A DNA stretch of 64,000 bases. It comes from Flavobacteriales bacterium UBA7878. Lineage in GTDB: Bacteria > Bacteroidota > Bacteroidia > Flavobacteriales > Schleiferiaceae. The notes under the pieces are model-generated. The model saw nothing but the letters and a program-made list of their open reading frames with translations, did not search any database and was not told where the DNA came from. Shown piece after piece: positions 36,203 to 44,953 of this stretch. The first letter of the stretch is position 1; each line of letters begins with the position of its first letter. Made by a program: the position numbers and the translations under genes. The DNA lies in contig DLRW01000010.1 of the NCBI GenBank assembly GCA_002501205.1, positions 8,041-72,040 of the forward strand, read 5' to 3'.

Positions 36203-37036
36203 ATGATCCGTTTCCTGAAAAAGCTGATTAAGTGGTGCACGCCTCAAGGCCTGGTCTTTCTCCAAGAGAAGTTGAAGGCCAAGAAACTTCAATCCGATAG
36301 CCGATACAAACAGTTTCAGGAAGACTTCCAGTCCAGGCAAAAGGCCCACCATTTAGTACTCTTCAAAGACGCTAGTCTCAATGTGTATGGTCAGGGAGCC
36401 GAGGATTTACTCCTGCGTTCCTTTATGGCCAATGCCGAATCCAAGTCGGGCTTTTACGTAGATATTGGCGCTTTTCATCCGGAGCAGGCTTCCAATACCA
36501 AATACTTCTATGATCGAGGATGGTGCGGGATTAATATTGAGGCCAATCCTGAAAGTGCCGAATTATTTGCCAAAATGCGTCCGCGGGATGTTAATCTCAA
36601 TATTGGGGTTTCCGATGAAAATGGAAGTATGGATTTTTACTTCTTCGGAGCAGAGCACAGCATCAATACCTTTAATAAAAATCAGGCGGAGGCCTTCTCT
36701 CAACATTTTCAATTGCCTATCAAAGAGGTGATTTCTATGGAGGTACGCCATATTAATGAAGTGCTGCAGGAAAGCATTCCCTCCGGTCAGGAGATAGATT
36801 TTATCAGTATTGATATCGAAGGTATGGAGCGCAAAATCCTGGAAGCTATCGACTTCAAAATGCTCCAACCTAAGCATATCCTTATCGAGGATATTAGCTT
36901 GGAAGGGGATGAGCTCGATTTTAAAAACTGGTTAAAATTGCAAGATTCCTGGCAACATCAGTATCTGCTGGATCAGGGATATCAACTGCTGGGAAAAAGC
37001 CCTTTAACTCTACTATATAAGAAAGGAGAGGCTTAG
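36203..37036 (+). CDS. FkbM-family methyltransferase
   Basis: A 277-residue S-adenosylmethionine-dependent methyltransferase. The SAM loop is 'GFYVDIGAFHPEQASNT', followed by 'WCGINIEANPESAELF' (acidic residue for ribose) and 'IDFISIDIEGMERKILEAID', the FkbM hallmark. FkbM-type enzymes O-methylate sugars or polyketide hydroxyls; here a glycan or lipid sugar is likely. It is followed by a convergent gene that overlaps it by four bases (37033-37036). The ATG at 36203 gives the full-length domain. Confidence 0.87.
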   Translation: MIRFLKKLIKWCTPQGLVFLQEKLKAKKLQSDSRYKQFQEDFQSRQKAHHLVLFKDASLNVYGQGAEDLLLRSFMANAESKSGFYVDIGAFHPEQASNTKYFYDRGWCGINIEANPESAELFAKMRPRDVNLNIGVSDENGSMDFYFFGAEHSINTFNKNQAEAFSQHFQLPIKEVISMEVRHINEVLQESIPSGQEIDFISIDIEGMERKILEAIDFKMLQPKHILIEDISLEGDELDFKNWLKLQDSWQHQYLLDQGYQLLGKSPLTLLYKKGEA

Positions 37037-38052
37037 TTCAGCACTCGCTTTTCAAAGCCTTCCGACTGATATACTTGCCAGCCTTCTTTTCCGATTTCGG
37101 TATAAATTAGATAGACCTCCATTTTTCCGGGATGACTTTTAAGGTAGTTTAAGCAGCCTTTTAAGCCCATGCTCATAAAAGCGGTGGCAAAGGCATCGGC
37201 TTCCATACAGGTGGGAGCAAGCACTGAAACACTGAGTAAGTTGTTTTTAGCGGGATAACCAGTTTTAGTGTTTATGGTATGAGCATAGCGCATGCCATTT
37301 AGGGTATCTACCCAAAACTTGCGGTAATTTCCTGAGGTGGCTAAGGCGAGGGAATCCATCCCTAAGATAAATTGGAAGCGATCTTGTTGATCTATGTTTT
37401 CTGTAGGCTTATCTACACCAATGCGCCAGGCTTGTTCCTTCAGGTTATGGCCCAGGCAACGCACTTCGCCACCTACTTCAACCATGTAATTGTTAATACC
37501 ACGGGCTTCCAGCATTTCGCAAAGTAAGTCTACGGTGTATCCTTGAGCAATCGCATTGTAATCAAGCTCCATTCCACTGGGAATAGACCAGCGAGAAGAG
37601 ATGGGGCTTAAACGATCCAGGCCAATGTAGGCTTTAATGCTGTCTACTTCGCTCGTATCTACTGCTCTACGGGCATCGGGCCCAAAGCCCCAAAAGCGAA
37701 CCAATTTGCCTACGGTAGGGTCGAAATAGCCGCCTGAAGCTTCCCAAACTTCTACCGATTTGTTGTGTACGATTTGAAAGATATCGTCAGTTTCAATGGT
37801 GTCGCCGCGATTAATTCGACTGATTAAAGAATTGTCTTTGTAGGTACTTAAGGAGAAATCTACCGCTTCGAAATGTTGCTTGAGAATATCATCCATATCG
37901 GCAATATCATCACCTTTATAGAGGTAGCTGATATGGAAGGTAGTTCCTTGAGCGTAGCCATTGTAATAGCTTTCTTTAAACTCATTTGGATCAGTACAGC
38001 TCTGAAGAAGGATTACAAGCAAGAAGAAACCGGCAAAGCGCATAATTTTCAT
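37033..38052 (-). CDS. apbE: FAD:protein FMN transferase (ApbE) lipoprotein
   Basis: A 339-residue lipoprotein that attaches FMN covalently to Thr of electron-transport proteins such as Na+-NQR or Rnf subunits, in the periplasm. It has a lipobox ('VILLQSCTDP'), 'YAQGTTFHISYLY', 'GGYFDPTVGKLVRFWGFG', 'DYNAIAQGYTVDLLCEML' and the FAD/Mg-binding 'YAHTINTKTGYPAKNNL' and 'TCMEADAFATAFMSMG'. I start at the ATG at 38052 (three residues before another Met); an earlier ATG at 38061 also fits. A symporter gene lies just upstream on the same strand (20-bp gap). Confidence 0.92.
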   Translation of the reverse strand: MKIMRFAGFFLLVILLQSCTDPNEFKESYYNGYAQGTTFHISYLYKGDDIADMDDILKQHFEAVDFSLSTYKDNSLISRINRGDTIETDDIFQIVHNKSVEVWEASGGYFDPTVGKLVRFWGFGPDARRAVDTSEVDSIKAYIGLDRLSPISSRWSIPSGMELDYNAIAQGYTVDLLCEMLEARGINNYMVEVGGEVRCLGHNLKEQAWRIGVDKPTENIDQQDRFQFILGMDSLALATSGNYRKFWVDTLNGMRYAHTINTKTGYPAKNNLLSVSVLAPTCMEADAFATAFMSMGLKGCLNYLKSHPGKMEVYLIYTEIGKEGWQVYQSEGFEKRVLN

Positions 38053-38072
38053 TTTGAGCAAAATTAAGGGCT

Positions 38073-39524
38073 TTAGGCCTTCCGCGAAAGCATTGCTAAA
38101 AATAGAAACATCAATAATCCATTGATGATGAGGTGCTCAAAACTCATACTATACTGGTACCATTCTTTGGCGTAGTGCCGAATCCCAAAAGCCAGTAAAG
38201 GAGAGGCTATGGCAGCAAGGGGAACCCATTTGTCTTTAACCGGTCGTTTGGTATATAATCCAAAGGCATAGAGGCCTAAGAGTGGTCCATAGGTGTAACC
38301 TGCGGCGGTGAAGAGCTCATTAATTACGCTATCGTCATTAAGCTGGCGGAAGATTAAAATCACCAGAAAGAGCACAAAGGAAAAGCCTAGATGCACAATT
38401 TTACGGGTGCGTTTCGACTGTCTGGCCTCCATTTTCTCAATGCGAAGTATATCTACACAAAAAGCGGTGGTAAGAGCGGTAAGAGCCGAATCGGCACTGG
38501 AATAGGCTGCTGCCACCAAACCTAAAATAAAGAGGATTAGTACCGCAGTACCCAAAGTGCCACTCAATGCTACCTGGGTATAAAGTTCATCAGGCTTGGC
38601 AAAGCTGATGGATTGCACATCCGCAAAATCGTAAAGCAATACGCCCAGCGATAAAAAGATGAAGTTGACGACCACCAGGGTAAGGGCTAGCCAATACATA
38701 TTTTTTCGGGCATCTCCCAAACTTCGGCAACTGAGGTTCTTTTGCATCATATCCTGATCCAGGCCGGTCATAACAATGGTTATAAACATCCCACTCAAGA
38801 AGTTTTTAAAGAAGTAGTTACCGGATTTCCAATCGTCGAAAAAGAAGATTCGCGAATAATCGGAATCATTGATATAGCTCAATAGTCCACCTTCTGGGAT
38901 GAGCTTTTGCTGAATGGTGACAATGGTTATGATTACCGCGGCCAGCATAAAGGTGGTTTGCAAGGTATCGGTCCAAATAATGGTTTTAATACCACTGCGG
39001 AAGGTGTATACCCAAATCAAAATGATGGTAATTACCACCGTTAACCAGAAGGGAATTTTGAGCGAATCAAAAATGGCTGTTTGCAAAACTATGGCGATGA
39101 GGTACAGTCGAAAAGCTGCGCCAATTACGCGTGAGATCAAGAAAAAGATTGAGCCGGTAGTATAGGAACTTCTGCCAAAGCGGCCTTCTAAATAGGTGTA
39201 AATACTGGTTAATTGAAGACGGTAATAGAGGGGGAGTAGCACTTGGATAATCACCAGATATCCTGCTACATAGCCCAATACCACCTGCATATAAGCAAAG
39301 GAATTATTGGCAACCAATCCCGGTACCGATAAAAAAGTTACCCCGGACAAGGAGGCACCCACCATCCCGAAGGCTACGGCATACCATGGACTTTGTCGAT
39401 TGCCTAAAAAGAAAGCCTGATTGTCGTCGCTCTTCCCGGTAAAATAGCTGATCAGTATTAAAAGTCCGAAATAAGCGACAATGAGGCCGATGAGCAAAGT
39501 TGCATCCATGGAGGAATTTTTCAC
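38073..39524 (-). CDS. Sodium:solute symporter (SSS family)
   Basis: A 483-residue inner-membrane protein with about 13 hydrophobic segments. SSS signatures: 'FFLGNRQSPWYAVAFGMVGA', 'SGVTFLSVPGLVANNSFAY', 'GLDQDMMQKNLSCRSLGDAR' and 'AAAYSSADSALTALTTAFCV'. It uses a sodium gradient to move a solute (sugar, amino acid or anion); the substrate is not readable. Start ATG at 39524 or 39509. It is divergent to recR, whose -7 element lies 30 bp away, and is 20 bp before apbE. Confidence 0.9.
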   Translation of the reverse strand: MKNSSMDATLLIGLIVAYFGLLILISYFTGKSDDNQAFFLGNRQSPWYAVAFGMVGASLSGVTFLSVPGLVANNSFAYMQVVLGYVAGYLVIIQVLLPLYYRLQLTSIYTYLEGRFGRSSYTTGSIFFLISRVIGAAFRLYLIAIVLQTAIFDSLKIPFWLTVVITIILIWVYTFRSGIKTIIWTDTLQTTFMLAAVIITIVTIQQKLIPEGGLLSYINDSDYSRIFFFDDWKSGNYFFKNFLSGMFITIVMTGLDQDMMQKNLSCRSLGDARKNMYWLALTLVVVNFIFLSLGVLLYDFADVQSISFAKPDELYTQVALSGTLGTAVLILFILGLVAAAYSSADSALTALTTAFCVDILRIEKMEARQSKRTRKIVHLGFSFVLFLVILIFRQLNDDSVINELFTAAGYTYGPLLGLYAFGLYTKRPVKDKWVPLAAIASPLLAFGIRHYAKEWYQYSMSFEHLIINGLLMFLFLAMLSRKA

Positions 39525-39553
39525 AAATAAAATAAAATGCCTCTAAGCGCCTT

Positions 39554-39561
39554 TATCTTTG
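39554..39561 (+). promoter_or_regulatory. -7 promoter element (TAnnTTTG) for recR
   Basis: TATCTTTG at 39554-39561 is an exact match to the Bacteroidota -7 consensus. It ends only 4 bases before the recR ATG (39566), so the transcript may start at or near the A of the start codon, a leaderless arrangement. No clear TTG at -33. Confidence 0.4.
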
Positions 39562-39565
39562 TCGC

Positions 39566-40192
39566 ATGGACTTTTCATCAAAATATTTGGAAAAAGCGGT
39601 TTTGGAAATTTCGGGCCTACCCGGAATAGGACGTAAAACCGCTTTGCGTCTGGCTTTACACTTATTACGCTGCGATGAAAACGAGGTGGAGGCCCTGGCC
39701 GGAAGCTTGATGGATTTAAAACAAAGAGTAAAACGTTGTAGCTCCTGTGGAAACCTCAGTGATCGGGAGCTCTGCGAAATTTGCGAGAATCCGGCCCGTG
39801 AGCAAGCTCTGGTTTGTGTGGTAGAAGATATTCGGGATGTAATGGCTATTGAAAATACCGGTCAGTATAAAGGTGTTTATCAGGTTTTAGGGGCTCTGAT
39901 TAGTCCCATGGATGGGATTGGTCCCGGAGGTTTAAACTTGCAAAGTCTTATAAATAAGGTGGAGGAAGGCAAGGTTCAGGAAGTGATTTTTGCTTTGAGC
40001 GGTACCATGGAAGGGGAGACCACCGGTTTCTACATTTACAAGAAATTGAAAGATAAAGGCCTCAAGCTGTCTTCCATTGCCCGAGGCATTGCCGTGGGAG
40101 ATCAATTGGAGTATGCGGATGAGCTTACGCTGGCTCGGAGTATTCAGCATCGTTTGCCCTATGAGCAATCTTTACAACAAAATAGATCCTAA
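39566..40192 (+). CDS. recR: Recombination protein RecR
   Basis: A 208-residue recombination mediator that with RecF/RecO loads RecA on gapped DNA. Visible: helix-hairpin-helix 'LPGIGRKTALRLALHLL', Cys4 zinc finger 'KRCSSCGNLSDRELCEICEN', Toprim 'LVCVVEDIRDVMAIE' and Walker-like 'GLKLSSIARGIAVGDQLEYA'. Length is normal. The stop overlaps the next ATG by one base (TAATG). It heads a unit with the two glycosyltransferase genes. Confidence 0.97.
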   Translation: MDFSSKYLEKAVLEISGLPGIGRKTALRLALHLLRCDENEVEALAGSLMDLKQRVKRCSSCGNLSDRELCEICENPAREQALVCVVEDIRDVMAIENTGQYKGVYQVLGALISPMDGIGPGGLNLQSLINKVEEGKVQEVIFALSGTMEGETTGFYIYKKLKDKGLKLSSIARGIAVGDQLEYADELTLARSIQHRLPYEQSLQQNRS

Positions 40193-41559
40193 TGTTGAAC
40201 TCCTTTAAGGGCCTCACGCTTTTTACTATTGCTCTGGTTTGTCGCCTTCCCTTATTATGGGCTGGCTATGGCAAAGAGTTCGATGCTTGGAGTAATGCCC
40301 TCAATGCACGGATTATTTCCGAAACAGGAGTTTACGAGGTTTCCCGTTTGCCGGGGCATCCTTTGCAGGAGATGTTATTGAGTCTTTTGTATCCCATTAA
40401 CCACAGTTATTTCGTTTATAATTTTTTCAGTGCTTTAATTAGCGCTCTGGCGGTTTGGGCTTTTTACGAAATCCTAAAGCTGCATCGTATTCCTAAAGCC
40501 TGGTATTGGGCCTTGAGCTTCAATTTTATTCCGGTTTTCTTTATTGCCGGCACCTATACCATCGATTACAATTTTGCCCTGGCTTTTATCCTTCTGGCGT
40601 ATCGCAGTTTACTTTTAAAGCAATATGCCCTGGCCGGACTTCTTATTGGATTGGCCACTGGCTTTCGAATCAGTTCGCTGGGTTTTGCCCTGCCTTTTGC
40701 CTTGATGTTGGGTTGGCGAAATTGGCGCCCCATATTGCGAATGGGAATAGTAGCATTATTGATTTCAACCTTAGCTTATAGCTTGCCTTTTTCAGAATAC
40801 GGACTGGCATTCTTGGATTTTCATAAACCACCTTTTCCGGGCTGGGCCTCAGTTTTATACAAATTGGGCCTTGGTATCCTGGGCTTGCCCTTATTGATCT
40901 ATTTCTTTATTTCTGTTCCCGACTTTTTCCGTCGCAAGGCCCAGCATTTTAGTCCTGATCATTTACAAGCCATAAATCTTCCAAGCTTTTTAATTTTGGT
41001 AATAGCCATGCAATTGGCAGTATTTATGCGATTGCCCTTTAAAGCAGAATTCTTTATACCGGCTGTTCCTTTTATCCTGCTTTTTTGGGCAACTTATACC
41101 CAGGAGAGCAAAGCACGATGGATCGCCTATGTGAGTCTCTTCTCATTACTCTTTTTTGGTTTTGATTATAAAGATGAGTGGCGAGGAGCAAGGCCAACAG
41201 TAGGTTCAATGGAATTTGAGGCTGGAGGAAAAACTATTTACTGTTCCCCTTTACAAGGGCCATTATTGATCGATCAGGGGAAACGGAAGGTGCGATCCCA
41301 AACAGTGGAACGTTCCATTTTAGCCTTGCAAGATGAGGCTCCAGCTCTGGTAATTGCCGGATGGTATTGGCCCGAATTAGTATTTAAATATCGGGAGAGC
41401 CAGCATATCATCGATCATTATTCAAGTGAGGAAGAGCTGGATTCAGCGCGAGCGGCTGGCTTGCGAATTTTATATTTGCCGGAAATCGGTCAGCAGAATG
41501 TGCTAATGGAAGGACATTCTAAGGCCGAAGAATGGGGGGAAGCCCTTTTAGAACCATGA
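40192..41559 (+). CDS. GT-C-type polytopic membrane glycosyltransferase-like protein
   Basis: A 455-residue protein with about ten hydrophobic spans ('LALAFILLAYRSLLL'-like segments and 'LIYFFISVPDFF'). The first loop has 'GKEFDAWSNALNARII' with an Asp, comparable to the catalytic Asp of GT-C/GT39/ArnT-like lipid-linked sugar transferases. The C-terminal 100 residues are soluble. Function is probably transfer of a lipid-linked sugar on the periplasmic face, but I see only the fold. It overlaps recR by one base and the next GT2 gene by four. Confidence 0.75.
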   Translation: MLNSFKGLTLFTIALVCRLPLLWAGYGKEFDAWSNALNARIISETGVYEVSRLPGHPLQEMLLSLLYPINHSYFVYNFFSALISALAVWAFYEILKLHRIPKAWYWALSFNFIPVFFIAGTYTIDYNFALAFILLAYRSLLLKQYALAGLLIGLATGFRISSLGFALPFALMLGWRNWRPILRMGIVALLISTLAYSLPFSEYGLAFLDFHKPPFPGWASVLYKLGLGILGLPLLIYFFISVPDFFRRKAQHFSPDHLQAINLPSFLILVIAMQLAVFMRLPFKAEFFIPAVPFILLFWATYTQESKARWIAYVSLFSLLFFGFDYKDEWRGARPTVGSMEFEAGGKTIYCSPLQGPLLIDQGKRKVRSQTVERSILALQDEAPALVIAGWYWPELVFKYRESQHIIDHYSSEEELDSARAAGLRILYLPEIGQQNVLMEGHSKAEEWGEALLEP

Positions 41560-43508
41560 AGCTTAGCATCGTAATCGTTAACTACAATGTGCGCTACTTC
41601 TTAGAGCAGTGCCTGAAATCGGTCTATAAGGCCCTGGATGGCATTGAAGCAGAAGTCTTTGTAGTGGATAATGATTCGAAAGACAGTTCGGTGGAAATGG
41701 TGCGGGAGCAATTTCCGCAGGTGCAACTCATCGCGAACACAGATAATCCTGGTTTTTCCAAGGCCAATAATCAGGCAATTCGACTTTCGAAAGGAGACTA
41801 TGTTTTACTGCTCAATCCCGATACGGTGGTGGAGGAACATACTTTCCGCAAGAGTTTGGAATTTATGGATGCCCACCCTGATGCCGGTGGTTTGGGTATT
41901 AAGATGATTGATGGCAGGGGGAATTATTTACCTGAATCCAAGCGTGGACTGCCCACTCCCTGGGTGGCCTTTTATAAGATCTTCGGATTAGCGGCCATTT
42001 TTCCGCGATCGAAAAAATTTGCCCGCTATTATATGGGTCATCTTTCGGAGGATGAAAATCAAGAAGTGGAGATTTTAGCTGGGGCTTATATGCTCATGCG
42101 TAAATCGGTTCTGGATGAGGTGGGGCTCTTGGATGAGGATTTCTTTATGTATGGCGAAGACATTGATCTGAGCTATCGCATTTTAAAAGGAGGCTACAAG
42201 AATTATTACCTGGCCGACAGTACGATTATTCACTACAAAGGGGAGTCTACCAAGAAGGGCTCCTTAAACTATGTGCGGGTCTTTTATAAGGCTATGGTGA
42301 TTTTCACCGAGAAGCATTTTAGCAGCAGTTATGCTCGCTTTTATTCCTTATTTATCAATCTGGCCATCTATCTTCGGGCTGGAGCAGCGGTTTTAGGTCG
42401 TGTCGTTAAACGATTAAGTGCACCGCTATTGGATGTGCTTTTCCTTTATGGCGGACTCTATTACATTAAAGAGTACTGGGAGCATAATCACCGATTTATT
42501 CAAGGCGGAGAATACCCACCCGAATTAATGCAAATTGCCGTGCCAGCCTATATTGCCTTTTGGGTAGGAGGTCTGTACTTAAGCGGGGTATATGATAAAC
42601 AAGTTCGTATTCCTCAAATATTAAGGGGCCTTATTTTAGGAACAGTAGGCATTTTAGTGGCTTACAGCTTAATACCTGAAGCCTGGCGGTTTTCACGCGC
42701 GATCATTATTTTGGGTGCTCTATGGGCTGGATTGTCCTCTTTACTCTGGCGCTATATATGGTCTTTGATAAGCAAGAAAGCCATTTTGGTTTCAGTGAAG
42801 AAAGATTTGCGAATTCTCCTGGTTGGAGAGGGAGAGGAGCTGGAGCGGGTTCATAAATTACTGAGAACTAATCAGCCTTTGCTAAGCTTTTGCGGATGGG
42901 TTAGTACGCACAGTGAACATGCTGAGCCTTATGTTGGGAGTACTGAAGATTTACCGGATCTGGTGCGGGTTTTTCAAATAGATGAAATTATCTTTTGCTC
43001 GGATAGCCTTCCGGCAGAAGCGATATTTAGAGCCATGCGCAATCTCCAAGATTTTGATCTGGAATTTAAGATTGCTCCCAGCGAAAGTCAGTTCATAATC
43101 GGTAGTAACTCTATCCATTCTCAAGGATCCTGGTATACACAGGATTTTAATAGTGTAGATAAGCCGGAGAATCGTCGCGCCAAGCGAATATTAGATTTCA
43201 CCCTTGCCGCTGGCCTTTTGCTTATAAGTCCATTGATCGCCTGGTTTTTTAAGAAGCCATTTCAGTTTATTGGCAACGTTTTGCAAGTGCTGATTGGCAG
43301 AAAAACCTGGGTGGCTTATGCCGAAAATGGGAGAAGCAAAGAGTTACCAGAACTGGCTCCCGGGGTCTTAGGCTTGGATTTGGCCTTGCAAAGCAATCGA
43401 AGAGATGAGGCCATTCAGCGACAGCTTAATCAACTCTATGCCAAGGACTACGACTGGCAAAAGGATATGGCCTTTATCTGGCAATACCGCAAATCCCTCG
43501 GAAAATAA
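41556..43508 (+). CDS. GT2 glycosyltransferase fused to a degenerate sugar-1-phosphate transferase-like domain
   Basis: About 650 residues. ATG at 41556 overlaps the previous stop by four bases (ATGA); an earlier in-frame Met at 41532 would add eight residues outside the family start. The N-terminal GT-A domain (1-250) has 'LSIVIVNYNVRYFL', 'VVDNDSKDSSVE', 'NTDNPGFSKANNQAI' and DxD-like 'LLNPDTVVE' and 'GEDIDLSYRI', a GT2 rhamnosyl-like layout. A membrane stretch (~310-400) and a CoA-binding-like Rossmann region (~430-510) follow. The end resembles a polyprenyl-phosphate sugar-1-phosphate transferase ('KRILDFTLAAGLLLISPLI') but keeps few catalytic residues and looks collapsed. Probably a membrane-tethered glycan-assembly enzyme. 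Confidence 0.8.
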   Translation: MKLSIVIVNYNVRYFLEQCLKSVYKALDGIEAEVFVVDNDSKDSSVEMVREQFPQVQLIANTDNPGFSKANNQAIRLSKGDYVLLLNPDTVVEEHTFRKSLEFMDAHPDAGGLGIKMIDGRGNYLPESKRGLPTPWVAFYKIFGLAAIFPRSKKFARYYMGHLSEDENQEVEILAGAYMLMRKSVLDEVGLLDEDFFMYGEDIDLSYRILKGGYKNYYLADSTIIHYKGESTKKGSLNYVRVFYKAMVIFTEKHFSSSYARFYSLFINLAIYLRAGAAVLGRVVKRLSAPLLDVLFLYGGLYYIKEYWEHNHRFIQGGEYPPELMQIAVPAYIAFWVGGLYLSGVYDKQVRIPQILRGLILGTVGILVAYSLIPEAWRFSRAIIILGALWAGLSSLLWRYIWSLISKKAILVSVKKDLRILLVGEGEELERVHKLLRTNQPLLSFCGWVSTHSEHAEPYVGSTEDLPDLVRVFQIDEIIFCSDSLPAEAIFRAMRNLQDFDLEFKIAPSESQFIIGSNSIHSQGSWYTQDFNSVDKPENRRAKRILDFTLAAGLLLISPLIAWFFKKPFQFIGNVLQVLIGRKTWVAYAENGRSKELPELAPGVLGLDLALQSNRRDEAIQRQLNQLYAKDYDWQKDMAFIWQYRKSLGK

Positions 43509-43550
43509 ATCTGCTGGGCGATAAGCCCTGTTTTAAGCTTATAGATTTCA

Positions 43551-43558
43551 TACCTTTG
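43551..43558 (+). promoter_or_regulatory. -7 promoter element (TAnnTTTG) for the E2 gene
   Basis: TACCTTTG is an exact match to the -7 consensus, about 37 bases before the ATG at 43595, allowing a short leader. No good TTG at -33. The preceding glycosyltransferase gene ends at 43508. Confidence 0.45.
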
Positions 43559-43594
43559 CGGCCTTAAAAAAGCTATTTAATCACCTCTCGAATT

Positions 43595-44950
43595 ATGGCA
43601 GAAATCGAATTGATCATGCCCAAAATGGGCGAAAGTGTAGCCGAGGCCACCATCATCAAATGGTTAAAGGAAGAAGGCGACACAATCGAAGCGGAAGAGT
43701 CTGTACTGGAAATTGCAACTGATAAGGTAGACAGCGAAGTTCCTGCTCCGGAAGATGGGGTGCTAATCAAGAAGCTCTTTAATGAAGATGATGTTGTTCA
43801 GGTAGGGCAGGTAATTGCCATTATTCAAACGGAAGGTGGTGCCTCTGCAGCTCCTTCTGCTCCAGCATCTGAAGCGCCTGCTCAAGAAGCAAGCCCTGCG
43901 CCAGCCGCCGCTCAGGAAGCGGAAAAAATGGTAGCTAACGGCGTAGCAACTGCTGCTATTGAAACTCCACGCAGTGCCAATGGCAAGTTCTTCTCACCTT
44001 TAGTGCGTTCTATTGCCAAGGAAGAGAATGTAAGCCTGGGCGAATTGGAAAATTTAAGTGGCAGTGGCTCTGAAGGTCGAGTGACCAAAGCAGACATTTT
44101 GGCCTATGTAGAAAATCGGGGTTCTGCTCCAGCCGCAGCGCCCAGTGCTCCGGCACCTGCTGCGAAGACGGCGCCAGCCGCCGCTCCAGCTGCGAAATCA
44201 GCGCCAGCTCCAAAACCTGCAGCTCCGGTATCAATCGGTGCCAATGACGAAATTATTGAGATGGACCGTATGCGCAAGATGATTGCGGATCATATGGTGA
44301 TGTCTAAGCATACTTCTCCTCATGTTACTTCTTTCGTAGAAGCGGATGTTACCAATCTAGTAAATTGGAGAAACAAAGTGAAAGGAGAGTTCCAAAAACG
44401 CGAAGGCGAGAAAATCACTTTTACCCCACTTATTATTGAAGCTTTGGTGAAAGCCATTAAGGACTTCCCAATGATCAACGTAAGTGTGGATGGTACCACT
44501 ATCATTAAGCGAGGTAATATCAATATCGGAATGGCCGCAGCATTACCTAGTGGCAACCTTATTGTTCCGGTGATTAAGAATGCCGACAATTACAATTTGG
44601 TGGGCTTAACCAAGCAAGTAAATGATTTGGCTCGTCGTGCTCGTGAGAACAAATTAAGCCCTGATGAAATTTCTGGCGGTACCTATACCTTAACCAATGT
44701 GGGAACTTTTGGTAATGTATTAGGAACGCCTATCATCAACCAGCCTCAAGTAGCTATTATGGCAGCTGGGGCTATTATTAAGAAACCAGCGGTAGTTGAA
44801 ACTCCTGAGGGAGATATGATCGCCATCCGTCATAAAATGTTCCTTAGCCATAGCTATGACCACCGCGTGGTAGATGGCGCTTTGGGAGGAATGTTTGTTC
44901 GTCGGGTAGCAGATTACCTCGAGCAGTTCGATCCCAATCGCGAATTTTAA
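43595..44950 (+). CDS. 2-oxoacid dehydrogenase E2 component (dihydrolipoyllysine acyltransferase)
   Basis: A 451-residue core subunit that carries acyl groups on lipoyl-lysine and passes them to CoA in a 2-oxo acid dehydrogenase complex. The lipoyl domain is at 1-80, with lipoylated Lys in 'EIATDKVDSEVPAP'. Pro/Ala-rich linkers precede a peripheral-subunit-binding domain ('SPLVRSIAKEENVSLGELEN'). The catalytic domain ends with His-x-x-x-Asp-Gly in 'SHSYDHRVVDGALGGMF'. It resembles branched-chain or pyruvate E2; no E1 or E3 gene lies next to it, so the exact complex is open. The exonuclease gene begins four bases after its stop region. Confidence 0.93.
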   Translation: MAEIELIMPKMGESVAEATIIKWLKEEGDTIEAEESVLEIATDKVDSEVPAPEDGVLIKKLFNEDDVVQVGQVIAIIQTEGGASAAPSAPASEAPAQEASPAPAAAQEAEKMVANGVATAAIETPRSANGKFFSPLVRSIAKEENVSLGELENLSGSGSEGRVTKADILAYVENRGSAPAAAPSAPAPAAKTAPAAAPAAKSAPAPKPAAPVSIGANDEIIEMDRMRKMIADHMVMSKHTSPHVTSFVEADVTNLVNWRNKVKGEFQKREGEKITFTPLIIEALVKAIKDFPMINVSVDGTTIIKRGNINIGMAAALPSGNLIVPVIKNADNYNLVGLTKQVNDLARRARENKLSPDEISGGTYTLTNVGTFGNVLGTPIINQPQVAIMAAGAIIKKPAVVETPEGDMIAIRHKMFLSHSYDHRVVDGALGGMFVRRVADYLEQFDPNREF

Positions 44951-44953
44951 ATT

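Noticed and set aside
43528..43558. Full two-part promoter before the E2 gene
   Set aside because: Only the -7 part is convincing; no TTG at the correct distance.
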